From NCBI GenBank assembly GCA_004335835.1, contig RWJK01001672.1:195866-259865 (forward strand): 64,000 bases of DNA, written 5' to 3'. The notes beneath the pieces are model-generated. The model saw nothing but the letters and a program-made list of their open reading frames with translations. It had not been told where the DNA came from and did no database searches. Within the stretch, counting starts at the first letter, position 1; each line of letters begins with the position of its first letter. Below are positions 39,101-49,800 of this stretch, piece by piece. Made by a program: the position numbers and the translations under genes. Source of the stretch: Scenedesmus sp. ARA3 (taxonomy: Eukaryota > Chlorophyta > Chlorophyceae > Sphaeropleales > Scenedesmaceae).

Positions 39101-41103
39101 GCCGGTGCAGCTGCTCACAGTCAATGCCTGCTATTGCCGCTGCCTTTGCCGCTGCCGCCACACCAGGCACGGCAACTACACCACAAAGCATGTGGGCATG
39201 AACGCTGAACGCCAGTTTGTGCCACCCAATTCGCTCAGGTGAGCGCTTGGGGCTAATGCTGCGCAATCGGTTTTTCAACTACGCAGACAGCGGTAATTAC
39301 GCAGACAGCGGCTGATGCACATGATGCGCTTTACGCAGAAAATCAGAGTTACACTGCCCACTGCACCAGGCTGCAGTGTGAGCAGTTGATGCAACCCTGG
39401 CTTACTGTCCTGTGCTGCTCTGGGCTGCAGGGTGGTGTATGACCGCGGCTTTGTGCGCGGCTTTGCCACCATGGGCACACCTGTGAGGCCAGGCGTGAGC
39501 CGCGTTTTCTTCGCCTTCATGACGCCACCAGGTGAGCAGCATGGCCTGCTTTGTGCATTACACTTTTACAGCGTCATGCTAGGCAGTGCAGCAGTATGAC
39601 GCATGGTATTGCAGGTGGCGTGTTGTTGCAGGTATTGAGTGCAAAGCGCCGGCTTTCCTCCCTGCTATCAGCAGTTCAAGTCGCACCTACTGCTGCTGCT
39701 GTTGCTGCTGGCGCAGACATGAAGCTGCCGCCCGCCTTCAAGCTGCTGGGCAAGATGCCCCACTGGCTGCGCATGCAGAGCCCGCTGGCTGACCAGGACA
39801 CGGTGGTCAACGCAAAGCAGGCGCGGCATGCTGCGGCTGCAGCAGCGCTGCCAGGCTTGATGCCTTTCAATTCAGGCTCTGCATAGTTGCAGGATGGTGC
39901 CGCGGTTGATGTTGCCCTTGTTGCCCATGTCTGTGGCCACGATGTGATGCTTGGTTCGGTGTGTTGGGCAGCTGCTCTGCTGCTTTGGCTGCACATAGCT
40001 AGCGCCAGCTCAGGTGCACTGGCATTTCAATGTTTCCTTTCTGCTTTTGCTGCTGCTGCTACTCTGCTGCTGCCTGCAGGAGGCGTACATGCGCAGCCTG
40101 AACCTCACCACCAAGGAGTATGCAGCCTTTGCGCGCGCTGACCAGGGGGTGCTGGCTGCACACAGGTGCGGCCGGCTGGCTGGACGCATGCATGCAAGCG
40201 CGCAGCTGCAGTACCAGCTGATAAAGGTGCATGCTGATGCTGTTACTGTTGAGCATGCATGCTGCTGCGCCACACGCGTGCCGGCTATATGGCCCTGCTT
40301 CACGCTGCTGGAGTCTGTCTGTGCGAATGTGCGCACGTTTCCTGACTGTAAGCCTGCCTGCGCTCTGCTGCTGCTGCAGGTGGTTTGAGGCAGCTGGCTA
40401 TGAGGAGATGTGGAAGCAGCGCATGGGCAGCAGCTACATCCCTGACAGCAGCAGCAGCAGCGCCGAAGCCACTAGCAGCAGCTCGGCCAGCAGCAGCAGC
40501 AGCAACACTGGCGTGGGTGCGCAGTATGCGTACAAGCCGTACACCCCACCCAAGGATGAGTCCCTCTACTTTGATTGGTATGAGCGGCACACCAAGAACT
40601 GTGCAGGTGAGCGTGACAGCCCCTGACAGCATGTTGGCAGTTCGCAGGAGGTCTTCTGCATTCGCTTGTTTGAGCAAGGCCTTGCACTGTGCCTTGCAAG
40701 GTGAACATAAGCATAGCTGCAGTATTGCTGCAGTATGGCAAGCAGCTGCAAACCAAACGTCATATAAGTCTCCCTGACCCCAGCACTACTGTTGCTGTCG
40801 CTGCACGACCTCATATGACTCACTGCAGAGTGCCAGGCCGGCATGAAGCTGACGGAGCAAGCAGCCAACGCAGCAGCCGTAGCAGCACTCCTTCTTGTCA
40901 TCGCAGCCGCCAGCTTTGCAGCCGCCGCCAAGACGCTGCTATCACCTGGCGTGCTGCTGTGTGGGCTGCTGGCTGCTGGTGCTGTGTGGCTGCGGGCCAA
41001 GCTGATTGACTTCAGGCATGGGCAGTTTATCAGCAGCAGGTACAGGTGGCAGAAGGATGGGGGGCTGTCGCTGGTGAAGGGAGACCCCATCAAGCTGTAC
41101 TAG
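36143..41103 (+). CDS. PAO: Pheophorbide a oxygenase-type Rieske enzyme
   Basis: Thirteen exons join in phase: 36143-36178, 36411-36549, 36761-37031, 37486-37591, 37939-38178, 38427-38460, 38772-38856, 39167-39238, 39431-39531, 39717-39820, 40080-40165, 40380-40606 and 40829-41103, giving 591 residues. The Rieske [2Fe-2S] motif is complete: C146-x-H148-x17-C166-x2-H169 within [12 protein letters not shown] and CSYHGWQF. The mononuclear iron site is D265-P-T-H268 with H273. C499-x2-C502 (NCAEC) matches the redox CxxC of PAO/TIC55/PTC52, and two membrane spans follow near the C-terminus. The N-terminus is Arg/Ser-rich, fitting a plastid transit peptide. Plant PAO opens the pheophorbide a ring in chlorophyll breakdown at the plastid envelope. 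[12 protein letters not shown] and the HT-x2-C-x2-C tail favour PAO over TIC55 or PTC52; exact substrate is inferred. One intron, after 39820, has a GC donor. Confidence 0.9.
37369..37548 (+). repeat. Exon-edge echo: half-Rieske exon repeated, period 117
   Basis: 37369-37431 is a diverged copy of the first 63 bases of the Rieske exon at 37486-37548. Both follow CAG acceptors, one after CAACGCGCC and one after a CTG tract. The copy reads [11 protein letters not shown] and then LMCSTPIR, so it has lost the YHGW part. Confidence 0.9.
37817..37985 (+). repeat. Exon-edge echo: start of exon 5 repeated, period 117
   Basis: 37817-37868 resembles the acceptor and start of the exon at 37939. Aligned cores are CCCGCGTAGATGAG at 37831 and CCCGCAAAGATGAA at 37948. 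The copy has an in-frame TGA, so it is a decoy rather than an exon. Confidence 0.85.
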
Positions 41104-41144
41104 ATGGCGCTGATGCTATGGCTTGATGGGCAACATGATGATGA
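41103..41144 (+). repeat. Dispersed repeat, copy 2
   Basis: Matches 1757-1798 with about five mismatches. It overlaps the last base of the stop codon and the start of the 3' UTR of the Rieske oxygenase gene. Confidence 0.6.
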
Positions 41145-42514
41145 TGCTGAAGCTGTAACTAGCTTTTTCAGATGCATCAGCTCATGCAGCTGCGTCAGGG
41201 ATGGGTGGCTAGCCTGCCTGGGTCGCTGACAACCACTTGCTTGTTTACAATCAGCAGCGCTGCTGGCAGCAGCCTGTTGTCTGGCAGATGTAATTATAAG
41301 AGTGTATGGTGGCACCGCGTAGTTTGTTTCATATGTGTGGTGAGCAGGATCACGTGCTGCTGCGCTGATCTGTACAGACAGCAGGTTTGATTTACAGTGC
41401 AGGGCCTACCCGGGCTGTCACAAGCGACGGCGCCCTGGACAACTGCTTGTTGCACAACTTGATGCACCGCATGCGAGACAGATCTGCAGCGCAGCAACAT
41501 GCCCTGATGAAGGGTATTTCTTGCAGAAACATGCTGATGTTGATGGTCATTGTGCGTGGCGTGGGGTGGCATAGCGTGCCTTGGCCTCAACCAAACACTG
41601 CTTGGTAAATGTGCACAGTTGAAGTAGCCATGCCATGGTGGCGGGGCCCCTTATAGACATGTGAGTGAGCAATGTGTTGTATTGTGATTCTGCAACGTGT
41701 GCTACCTGCAAATGTTTGAAAATACAGCTGGATATCCACATCGCAATGCCCTGCAATTCTTTATACTGCCCTGGATGTTGGGGATGTATGGGGAAGTGGC
41801 ATGGCATGTCAGCTGCTGCGGGTACACCAGTCACCATGAGATGGTATAATAACAGCAGTGATTTCTAAGCCATGGAGGAATCGGAAGAGCATAGGCTTGA
41901 GCAGGCTCGCCTGCTTGTGATGCGTCAACCTTGTCTATCACACGTGCACTGTCAGTACCAGCACTGTCAGTGCTGTTGCCAACAGCTGTTGCCAACAGCC
42001 TGTTGGCACCGCGTCCTGAACAGCACCTGCATTGCACGACCCCTGATATAGCTCTTGCAACAGCTATCGTTGCTGGGCGCCAGCCGATCTTCATCGCAAG
42101 GATAGCACGTCGCCGAGCTCGCCTCTTGAAGTTGTGCCGCGGTTGTCTTTGGTGGCTTGTTCGCTGTGCGTCTTGGCACACATACACCAGACGTGTGCTA
42201 AGAATCACTGGTCAAGGCTTTCAGTAGGCGGTGGGCTCCCATATTCCGCCTACGAACAGGTGTGCTGCAGCCGGTGCCGTACAGCGAGCATGCTCCCCAC
42301 CCCCGTTTGCTCAAGACAGCCTACCGCAATCATCCAGCAACAATTGTTTTTTTGTGTTTATTTTTGTGCGATAACTTCAAGCTCAACAGCTGGCGCTGCC
42401 TACGCGCACATGTCTCGGACATCAGGAGCAGCAGCTAGTGGATAAACACCAGCACAGGCATTAATTGCCGTCTGATGCCATGTAATTGTTTCCAATTTGT
42501 TGATGTGCAGGTGA
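41104..42514. other. 3' UTR, intergenic and 5' region of the LRR gene
   Basis: The first 190 bases are the 3' UTR. The rest holds no exon I can support. At 41970-42010 the word TTGCCAACAGC is repeated and forms short inverted matches. A T-rich run near 42345 and TTTCCAATTTGTTGATGTGCAG-like sequence ending at 42510 resemble a branch/acceptor region, so the first LRR exon may follow a 5' UTR intron. Confidence 0.4.
41289..41293 (+). terminator. TGTAA polyadenylation word
   Basis: TGTAA lies 186 bases after the stop codon at 41103. It is the likely poly(A) signal of the Rieske oxygenase gene. Confidence 0.5.
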
Positions 42515-45174
42515 ATGGCAGACATGGATGCCTTCAAGGCTGCTGTGACAGCTTGGCACGAAAGCGAAGATGAGGGCAGCAGGGCTGAGGCGCTGCACCG
42601 GTTTGAGACCCTGGAGCTAGGGCAGCAGGAGATCGTACTTGATCTTGCAACTGTAGCAAGGTATCCTTTCATGTTCAGACACATGTTTGAGCATGCCTGG
42701 CAGCACTGGTATGGTGACAATGTCCAGACTTGGCTAAGTCAACTGCAGCAATGTGGCCTGGCAAGCTCGGTTTCCAACACTTTAGGACGTCCTCTGGCAG
42801 AGCTGGCGCGCAGCATTGTGCAGGACCGAGACAGCCGCCATTTTAGCAGCCGCGTTTGGGTGCAGGATAATGTGGTTCTCGGGGCACAGGAGGTGAGCAC
42901 TGCTCACAGGAGGGCAGCAGTGCTCACTGAGCAGCGTCATATGGTGCAGCTTGTGTGCATAGCTACGCTGGTACTATCTTTGTACTAGCAGTGCTATGCA
43001 GTCAATGGGGCCTCACGTGCAGGTCTTGAAATCAATTGCAGTAGTGTTGCCAGATGCACATGGTCACTTCAGCGCTGGGCCTTCGATTGCTTCCGCGCTC
43101 ACAGGGCCCATCATTTGGTCAGCTCCATTTGCATGTGCCCTGAACCCTGGAACATGCTGCTGCTTTCAATGCAGGGGCGTCCTGTGTTGGCAGTCAACTT
43201 GTGCTATGGGCAGACGGCAGACAGGGGGCCGTTCTTCCCGCGCCTGCCATCCATGCCAGACATGTCACAAGCCAGAATCCTTATTGTGGGCTGGCAGCAG
43301 CTGCCAGAACCAATGTCATTTGAACACCTGCAGCAGCTGCAGTATCTGGTCCTAGAGACTTATGGACTGGATGAACTTCCCAACACGTTTGGAGAAATGG
43401 CAGAGCTGCAGAGGTTGCACCTCACTGAGTGCTTCCAGCTGACAGCATTGCCAGCGAGCTTCAGCAACCTCGCACGCCTGCAGCACCTGTGCCTCGTCCA
43501 TTGCCCACAGCTGACAGCACTTCCTCCGTCACTCTGTCAGCTGACAGAGCTGAAGGTGCTGGAAATGTACGGCTGTCCCGCACTGGGGGCACTGCCCAAG
43601 GACATTGGGCTGCTAACCAAGCTGCAGGAGCTGTGCCTGTATTGTGGCTCCTTCACAGCACTGCCGGAATCTGTGGGCAACCTCACAGCCCTGCAGCACC
43701 TGAAGCTCGGCGGTTGCACACAGCTGGCAGCACTTCCCCCGTCGCTCTGTGAGCTGACAGAGCTGCTGGCGCTGGACCTGGACCGCTGTGCCGCGCTGGT
43801 GGCACTGCCCAAGGACGTTGGGCTGCTCACCAAGCTATGGGAGCTGAACTGTTGCAACTGCAGGTCTATGACAGCACTGCCAGAATCTGTGGGCGACCTC
43901 AAAGCCCTGCGGTGCCTGCAGCTCGGCGGTTGCACACAGCTGGCAGCATTGCCACACTCGCTCTGTGAGCTGAGAGAGCTGCTGGTGCTTCAACTGGACC
44001 GCTGTTATGCGCTGGTGGCACTGCCTGAGGCATTGGGGCAGCTCACCAAGCTACAGAAGCTGGACCTTTGGGATTGTAACTCCCTGGTAAAACTGCCAGA
44101 GTCATTTAGCCAGCTGGCAGCACTGACGCAGCTGAATCTACGCAACTGCTTTCAACACTTCCAGCAACTTTTGGGGGGCTGAAAGCACTGAGGGAGCTGG
44201 ATCTGGCTGGCTGCAAGACACTGGCGGCACTGCCAGAATCATCTGCACAGCTAACAGCACTGGAGGCACTGGACCTCAGCAGGTGCAGTTTGCTAATGGA
44301 GCCACTCCCAAAAGACATGTGGTCACCTCAGAGGAAGATTGCGCACGTGCTGGCACTGCAGCGGCGGCGGCCAGCCGTCTTGAAGCTGGCAACTCAGCAG
44401 GAGACCATGCTGACAACACTGGAGCGCATGAGCTGGCTTGCGGTGCTTTTGGCAACGGCCACCTTTATTGCGTTCATGCAGCCACCAGGCAGTCTGAAAA
44501 ATGACCAGGTGCTGGTGACTGACTGGGATACATGTAAAGCTGGTGATGGCGATCAGCAGGAAGCCCGCAGGAACTGTGCTCTGCTGACATTCTTCATCCT
44601 AGATGGGCTGTCATTTGGCTTCTCCATAGGCTGTGTCATGATGATCATCGTGCTGTCAATGCCGCGGCTGCAGTATGACAGCGAGCTGCTAGAGGCAGGT
44701 CGCTTCTGGCTGCTGCTGCTGGTGACGTGGGTGCTGCTGTACTGTGCTGTGCTGACTGGCTTTGGTGCATTCATTGCATCTGGCTTAGCAGTGTACAACA
44801 AAGCGGGTGTGGTGCTGTGGCCTGTGGTGCCTGGCATGCTGCTGCTGGTTGTTGGGTTTGTAGCCATTGCGACACGCTTTTCCAGCTTGTACCCTGGTGC
44901 ATCTGCAATATTTGCTGCGCTGTGGCCATGGAGCAGCAGCAGAGTTTACGCCAAGGTTGAGTCTGATGTAGAGATGGGCCAGAGCTTGTTCTGGCAGCAC
45001 TGCAAGCAGGTGCTGGAACCCAAGCAGCAGCAGCAGCAGCAGCAGCGGCAGCAGCAGCAACAGCAGCGGCAGGCGGCTGCCGGTGCTGCGTCTGGCCAGA
45101 GCGGCGGCCACGACGAGACGCAGCTCTTGCTGGCCCCACTGGATCCAGGGGCCAGCAGCAGCAGCACAGCATGA
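42515..45174 (+). CDS. LRR protein with PGG-like membrane tail, apparent frameshift
   Basis: Exon 1 is 42515-42892 and exon 2 runs 43174-45174, joined in phase 0. The first 135 or so residues have no recognised domain. About ten leucine-rich repeats follow with the plant-type pattern LxxLxLxxCxxLxxLPxSxxxL. The frame closes at TGA 44180-44182, but the LRR pattern continues without loss in another frame from about 44155 (LPATFGGLKALRELDLAGC), then runs into MSWLAVLLATATFIAFMQPP and three more spans, matching the PGG domain usually attached to ankyrin repeats in plants. The Gln-rich C-terminus ends at 45174. No GT...AG pair spans the break, so it is a base error, a programmed shift or a real lesion. 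A plasma-membrane or endomembrane recognition role is inference. Confidence 0.75.
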
Positions 45175-45205
45175 CGTAGGTTGGCTGGTGTGTGGTTTTG
45201 TGTGT

Positions 45206-45250
45206 GGGTGGGTGGGGGGGTGGGGGGCTGGGTGGGTGGTGGTGGTGTGT
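45206..45250 (+). repeat. G-rich low-complexity run
   Basis: Runs of GGGTGGG and GGGGGGG in the 3' UTR of the LRR gene could form a G-quadruplex in RNA or DNA. Four or more G-runs lie within 40 bases. Confidence 0.6.
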
Positions 45251-45645
45251 TGCAGCTTGCTGCCGTTGCGGCAGCTCACTGCACAGCAGTGTGTTGTGCT
45301 TTTTAATATACGATTAAAGTGTTGTAGTTTTCCTTTTTGCCCAACTAGCAACTTGTATAACACCAAGAATGAAAGCACGAGAGCACGTGTGCAGTCTGCG
45401 CTGCATGAATGGGTGTCAAGCAATGCCGGTGCGATGTATGTTTGGGTCCTGCAAGTTGCAGTCACATCAGAAAGGGGTTGAAATGTTCAAGTGTCATGGT
45501 GCGGGTATTGTTGAAAGTATGTTTTTGTGTGTGTTGAAACTATGGTGGGGCTTCAGCTTCACAGCTGAATATCTGATCAGAACTCTACTTTACCAAAGCA
45601 ATGTGACATTGCTTTACTTGCTGTGTTTGACACTTGCCTCAACAG

Positions 45646-45650
45646 TGTAA
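45646..45650 (+). terminator. TGTAA polyadenylation word
   Basis: TGTAA lies about 470 bases after the LRR-gene stop and is its likely poly(A) signal. Confidence 0.4.
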
Positions 45651-45850
45651 TTTGTGACCGCCGGGCATGGTGATCTGAAGTTCTGTATGGAGTGTGATAC
45701 GATGGATATGCATGATCTTTCTGCTTTCTTTCAACTGAACGCTTCATGCCAGCCTTTTGTAATACTTTTGGTCACTGACTGCCCTTTGGACACAGAGTGT
45801 ACTTGTATGAGGGCACTGCAAATGCATGCTACAGGCTACATTGTTGTACT

Positions 45851-45885
45851 NNNNNNNNNNNNNNNNNNNNNNNNNNNNNNNNNNN
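45851..45885. other. Assembly gap (35 N)
   Basis: Thirty-five N bases, followed directly by GGGGG. The true length and content are unknown. Confidence 0.99.
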
Positions 45886-46806
45886 GGGGGTTGTGATGGC
45901 GGGGTTAGTAACAATGCATTTAGTGGCTAGATGAGTTTCATTGAATGCCAGTTGAGCGGCTCAACTTCAGTGATAAGTCGGTGAGGTGGCACCGCATGGG
46001 GCTTGAAAGTAGAAGGTGTCTCTGGATTGTGGGGCTGGCGTACACCACATGTGTTGCGCATCTGCTGACAGGTCATGCATCATGCACAGCACAACACATG
46101 GTGCGCCGAAAGCCGCAGTGATGAGCTGTGTAGCTAGCCAAAGGCTTGATTTGCAGAATTGTGACTTGCTGAGCTGGCTGACAGATCGAGAGAGGCTGCC
46201 AGATCACGTTCAGATCAGACGAACATCTCTTTGTTACCCTCTCTTTGTAACCTGGTTACCCTGGCGTCTTGGACTTTGCCTGCGTCAGAGCCCCTCATTA
46301 TGCACTGAGCTCAGCCTAGCACAGCCATCATATATCCTGTCAGCAGCAAATGTCATATGCGAGCTCTGGTTCAGACTAGCCACAGACGCCTTCTGAATCC
46401 CTTTTTCACCTGCCAGGTGCAACACCTGCAGTAGAACCCAACTGCAACTTCCACGACAGTCAACGCAGCAGCAGCAGCGGTTGACCTCATTCCTGACCTC
46501 ATGTGGCCCACACTGGGTGCGAAGGAGGAGCCAACTTGCACAATGCACCGTGTCCATGCAGACACGATCACCCGACCACTTATGTGTAGCTGCCAACCCC
46601 TGCTGTAGCACTGTGACCCTGTCAAGTAATTGCTACCACTATGCTGCAGCTGATGCTGCTGGAACGCCTGCATGGTGCAAAGCCGCTGTCTCTCCCCGCA
46701 CGACCTTTCCAGGGCTTCTTTTTGTTCTGTGCACTGCTGCAGTTGATGCTTTGCACGCTGCTGCTGCTGCTGCTGCTGCTGTCAAGAATGCTACTGCGGC
46801 TGCCTG

Positions 46807-49800
46807 CTACTGGCTCTCAGGCCGCCCAGATGCCCAGGTCAGGTCCTTCACAGGTGCCAGAATGCGCTCAACCTCCTCCAGTGCCTTCTTCTCCTGCCGC
46901 GCGCTGCTGCTGTCGACTGCCTCTGCACCCAGCGCCTGCAGCACTGCTGTCACATTGGTGCGCACCACGTCGCTGCTGCACATGCCCACCAGCGTGGTTG
47001 ATATGCTGGGGTTCCTGCAGCAGCAAGCATTGCAGTGGGCGAGGGTCAGCAGGCGCAGACACGGCGATGTTGGCGCATACACAACTATACACGAATGCAG
47101 GCAGCAGCAGCAGGCCACGTGCAACCCCCATGCCCAGGCCCGAGCCAGGCTAGCGCAGCCAGCATCAATGTCAAACCACCCCGCAGCTTAAAGTTCGCAC
47201 TCACTTGACCGCAACTGCAGCGCCAGCTTGGCCAGGTCCACGCCCTGGTCCCTGCAGCAGGCTGCTGCTGCTGCCACTGCCTCCTTCAAACACTATCAAC
47301 AGGCTGCAGCCTGAGGCATGCTGATCAGATACTGCCAGAACCATGGCTACAGCCTCCAGCACACTCCTCCAACTCACTCGACAGCAAGCTGCAGCGCCAG
47401 CTTGGCCAGGTCCACGCCCTGATCCCTGCAGCAGGCTGCTGCAGCTGCGTTCATGCACCAGTCCCCGCCAACAACCTGAGGCATGCTGACTAGGCACTAC
47501 TAGCACCAAAATCTACAGCTCCACGCACACTCCTTCAACTTAAATGACCGCAAACTGCAGTGCCAGCTTGGCCAGGTCTACGCCTTGGTCCCTGCAGCAA
47601 GCTGCTGCTGCTACTGCTGCCTCCTTCCTTCAAACACTATCAACAGGCGAAAGCCTGAGGTCTGCTGACCAGATACTGCCAGCACCATGATTACAGCCTC
47701 AAGCACACTGCTTGAACTCACTTGACAGCAAACTGCAGCGCCAGCTTGGCCAGGTCCACGCCTTGGTCCCTGCAGCATGCTGCTGCTGCTGCCGCCGCCT
47801 CCTTGAGCTCTGCTGGTGCCGGGTGCCACTCCGGGGGCCCCTGCTGTGTGAGCAGGCCCATGGACAGCGGGCTGGCGCTGATGATGCCCACCTGCATGCA
47901 GTGGTGTGGCAACGGACGTGATAACAACAAATTAGACACTGAAAACACCTTTGTCAACCGCCACAGGGCAGCAAGGCCTTGTTACTGCGATGCTGTGTGA
48001 GCAGGGCCATGGACAGCGGGCTGCCACTGATGATGCCCACCTGCAGCATGGCAAGACGATGCTCAGGTGTTGTAAGAAACCTGATATTCCACAGAACAGT
48101 GCCAGATTTTACAGGCAGGCACGACACAAGACTTGCAATACCACAAACCACTCTCCTGCACTGCACTAAATTGAGGCCAACAGCTGACATGCAGGTGTCA
48201 CAATGCACATGTAAGGGATTTGAGTGCCGGCGCACACACCAGCAGCCAAGGCGTCTTGTGATGCTGCCGCACCTGCTTTTCCTGGAAGTATGGGATGGCA
48301 TCCTGCAGTGCTGTGTCGTTGAGGCTGTAGTGGCAGTACGACAGGATCACATCAACAGTGCCTGCAAGGTAAAGGAGGCAGCAGCAGCACAAGCCATGTG
48401 TATCAGCGCCCAGACAGTGTGCAGGCGATGTAGCAGCACAGCATGCACGCACCCGGCGGTTGCATGCGGCTGAGCACACCAATGCATGTGCTGCCTTTCA
48501 AAGAAACTGCAACGCAAGTGGCCTCCCAGCACACTCCTTACAGGACATCACAGAGCAGCGCCCGCTCTGCAGCAGAAGACACCAGACACGGTGCAATCTG
48601 CCTGTCTAATGCCCACCTGGTGGCACCCTGTCCAGCACGTACTGCAGCGCTGACAGCGGCAGTCCCGTGATACCCACAAAGCGCACCAGGCCTTGCGCCT
48701 TCAGCTGCTGCAGCGCGGGCAGCGTCTCGCTGATGATCTGCAGAGGCAAAGCCATGGACACAGCGACAAGGCATTTTAAAAGTAGTTAGCAGCTAGTGGC
48801 CTTGAGCTGCTGCAGCGCGGGCAGCGTCTCGCTGATGATCTGCAGGGGCAGCCAGGAGGAACGGCAGTGGCACAGGCAGGGCAATTTGAAGCTGGTCACA
48901 GCAAGGCAGAGGTGCATGCACATGCTAGTGCAGCGTGCCAGCGAGAGGACACAGATACACTGCAAGAGTGTGCTGTGCCTGCAGCATAAAGAGGCCTGGT
49001 GCTGCTGGCGAACTGCCTCACTGCAGCATGAGACTGGGAGCACCATGCTATAGCCACTGATTAAAGCAATGCAGCCGCCGCATGCAGACGTGCAGCCACA
49101 CCATGCAGGCGGAGCATTGCCGTCCTGCTGGCACTTGCGAAGGAACATACCAAGTTGCTGTGTTGAAGGCTGCCGTCAATGCAAGCAACACCAACAACAC
49201 ACCTGGCCCAGCGACCCGAACTCAATGTCATGGCACTGGATGATGTCGATGTAGGGGATCTGCAGCCGCGCCAGCGACTCGCGCACACTGGAAGCTACGC
49301 GCTCCGCTGAGAAGTCAAAATACTCCTGGCCGTAGCGGCCGACCTGCAGCATTTGTGAAGTATATGAGTGCACATATGTCAGGCGCCGTACAGTGCCACC
49401 CACGTACGTCAGATCTTGCATGCATGCAACCTCATTTTCCAACTGCCTTCCGCAAAAGTGGCCGAACAACCACAGCAGAACTGATTGTCATCCAGGTGCT
49501 GATTGCCTGAGACTGTTTCTGCTGCATGCAAGATGGGCAGAAAACAGCACCTCTTCTGTTGCTCTGGTTGTTGCTGCTATCCTGCTGCTGCTGTTGCTGG
49601 TGGGGTGGTGCTAGTGGTTCCGCTGTTGCCCTGCATGCATTCAGCAGAGCCCATACCTTGGTTGACACTATGATCTTGTCGCGTGGCAAGTCCTTCAATC
49701 CTTTGCCTAGCACCTGCACGATCAACAAAACAAGGGTTGTATCACTGCTGCATGCTGGTCGGTCTTTCGCAATGCCCATCAGGGCGCTGCCTCCTGCTGC

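Larger units (their letters stand above)
45175..46806. other. Convergent 3' UTRs with assembly gap
   Basis: This lies between the stop codons of two convergent genes. It contains a G-rich run, a TGTAA word and a gap of N bases. From 45,886 to 46,806 no exon was found. Confidence 0.5.

Noticed and set aside
46016..46396. 126-codon plus-strand frame after the assembly gap
   Set aside because: It has a GTG start, no motif and no splice partners, and lies in the convergent 3' region.
47206..47640. Tandem copies in the L-GalDH gene as additional exons
   Set aside because: The copies carry a stop, a lost donor or a base loss, and including them would duplicate or break a conserved enzyme.
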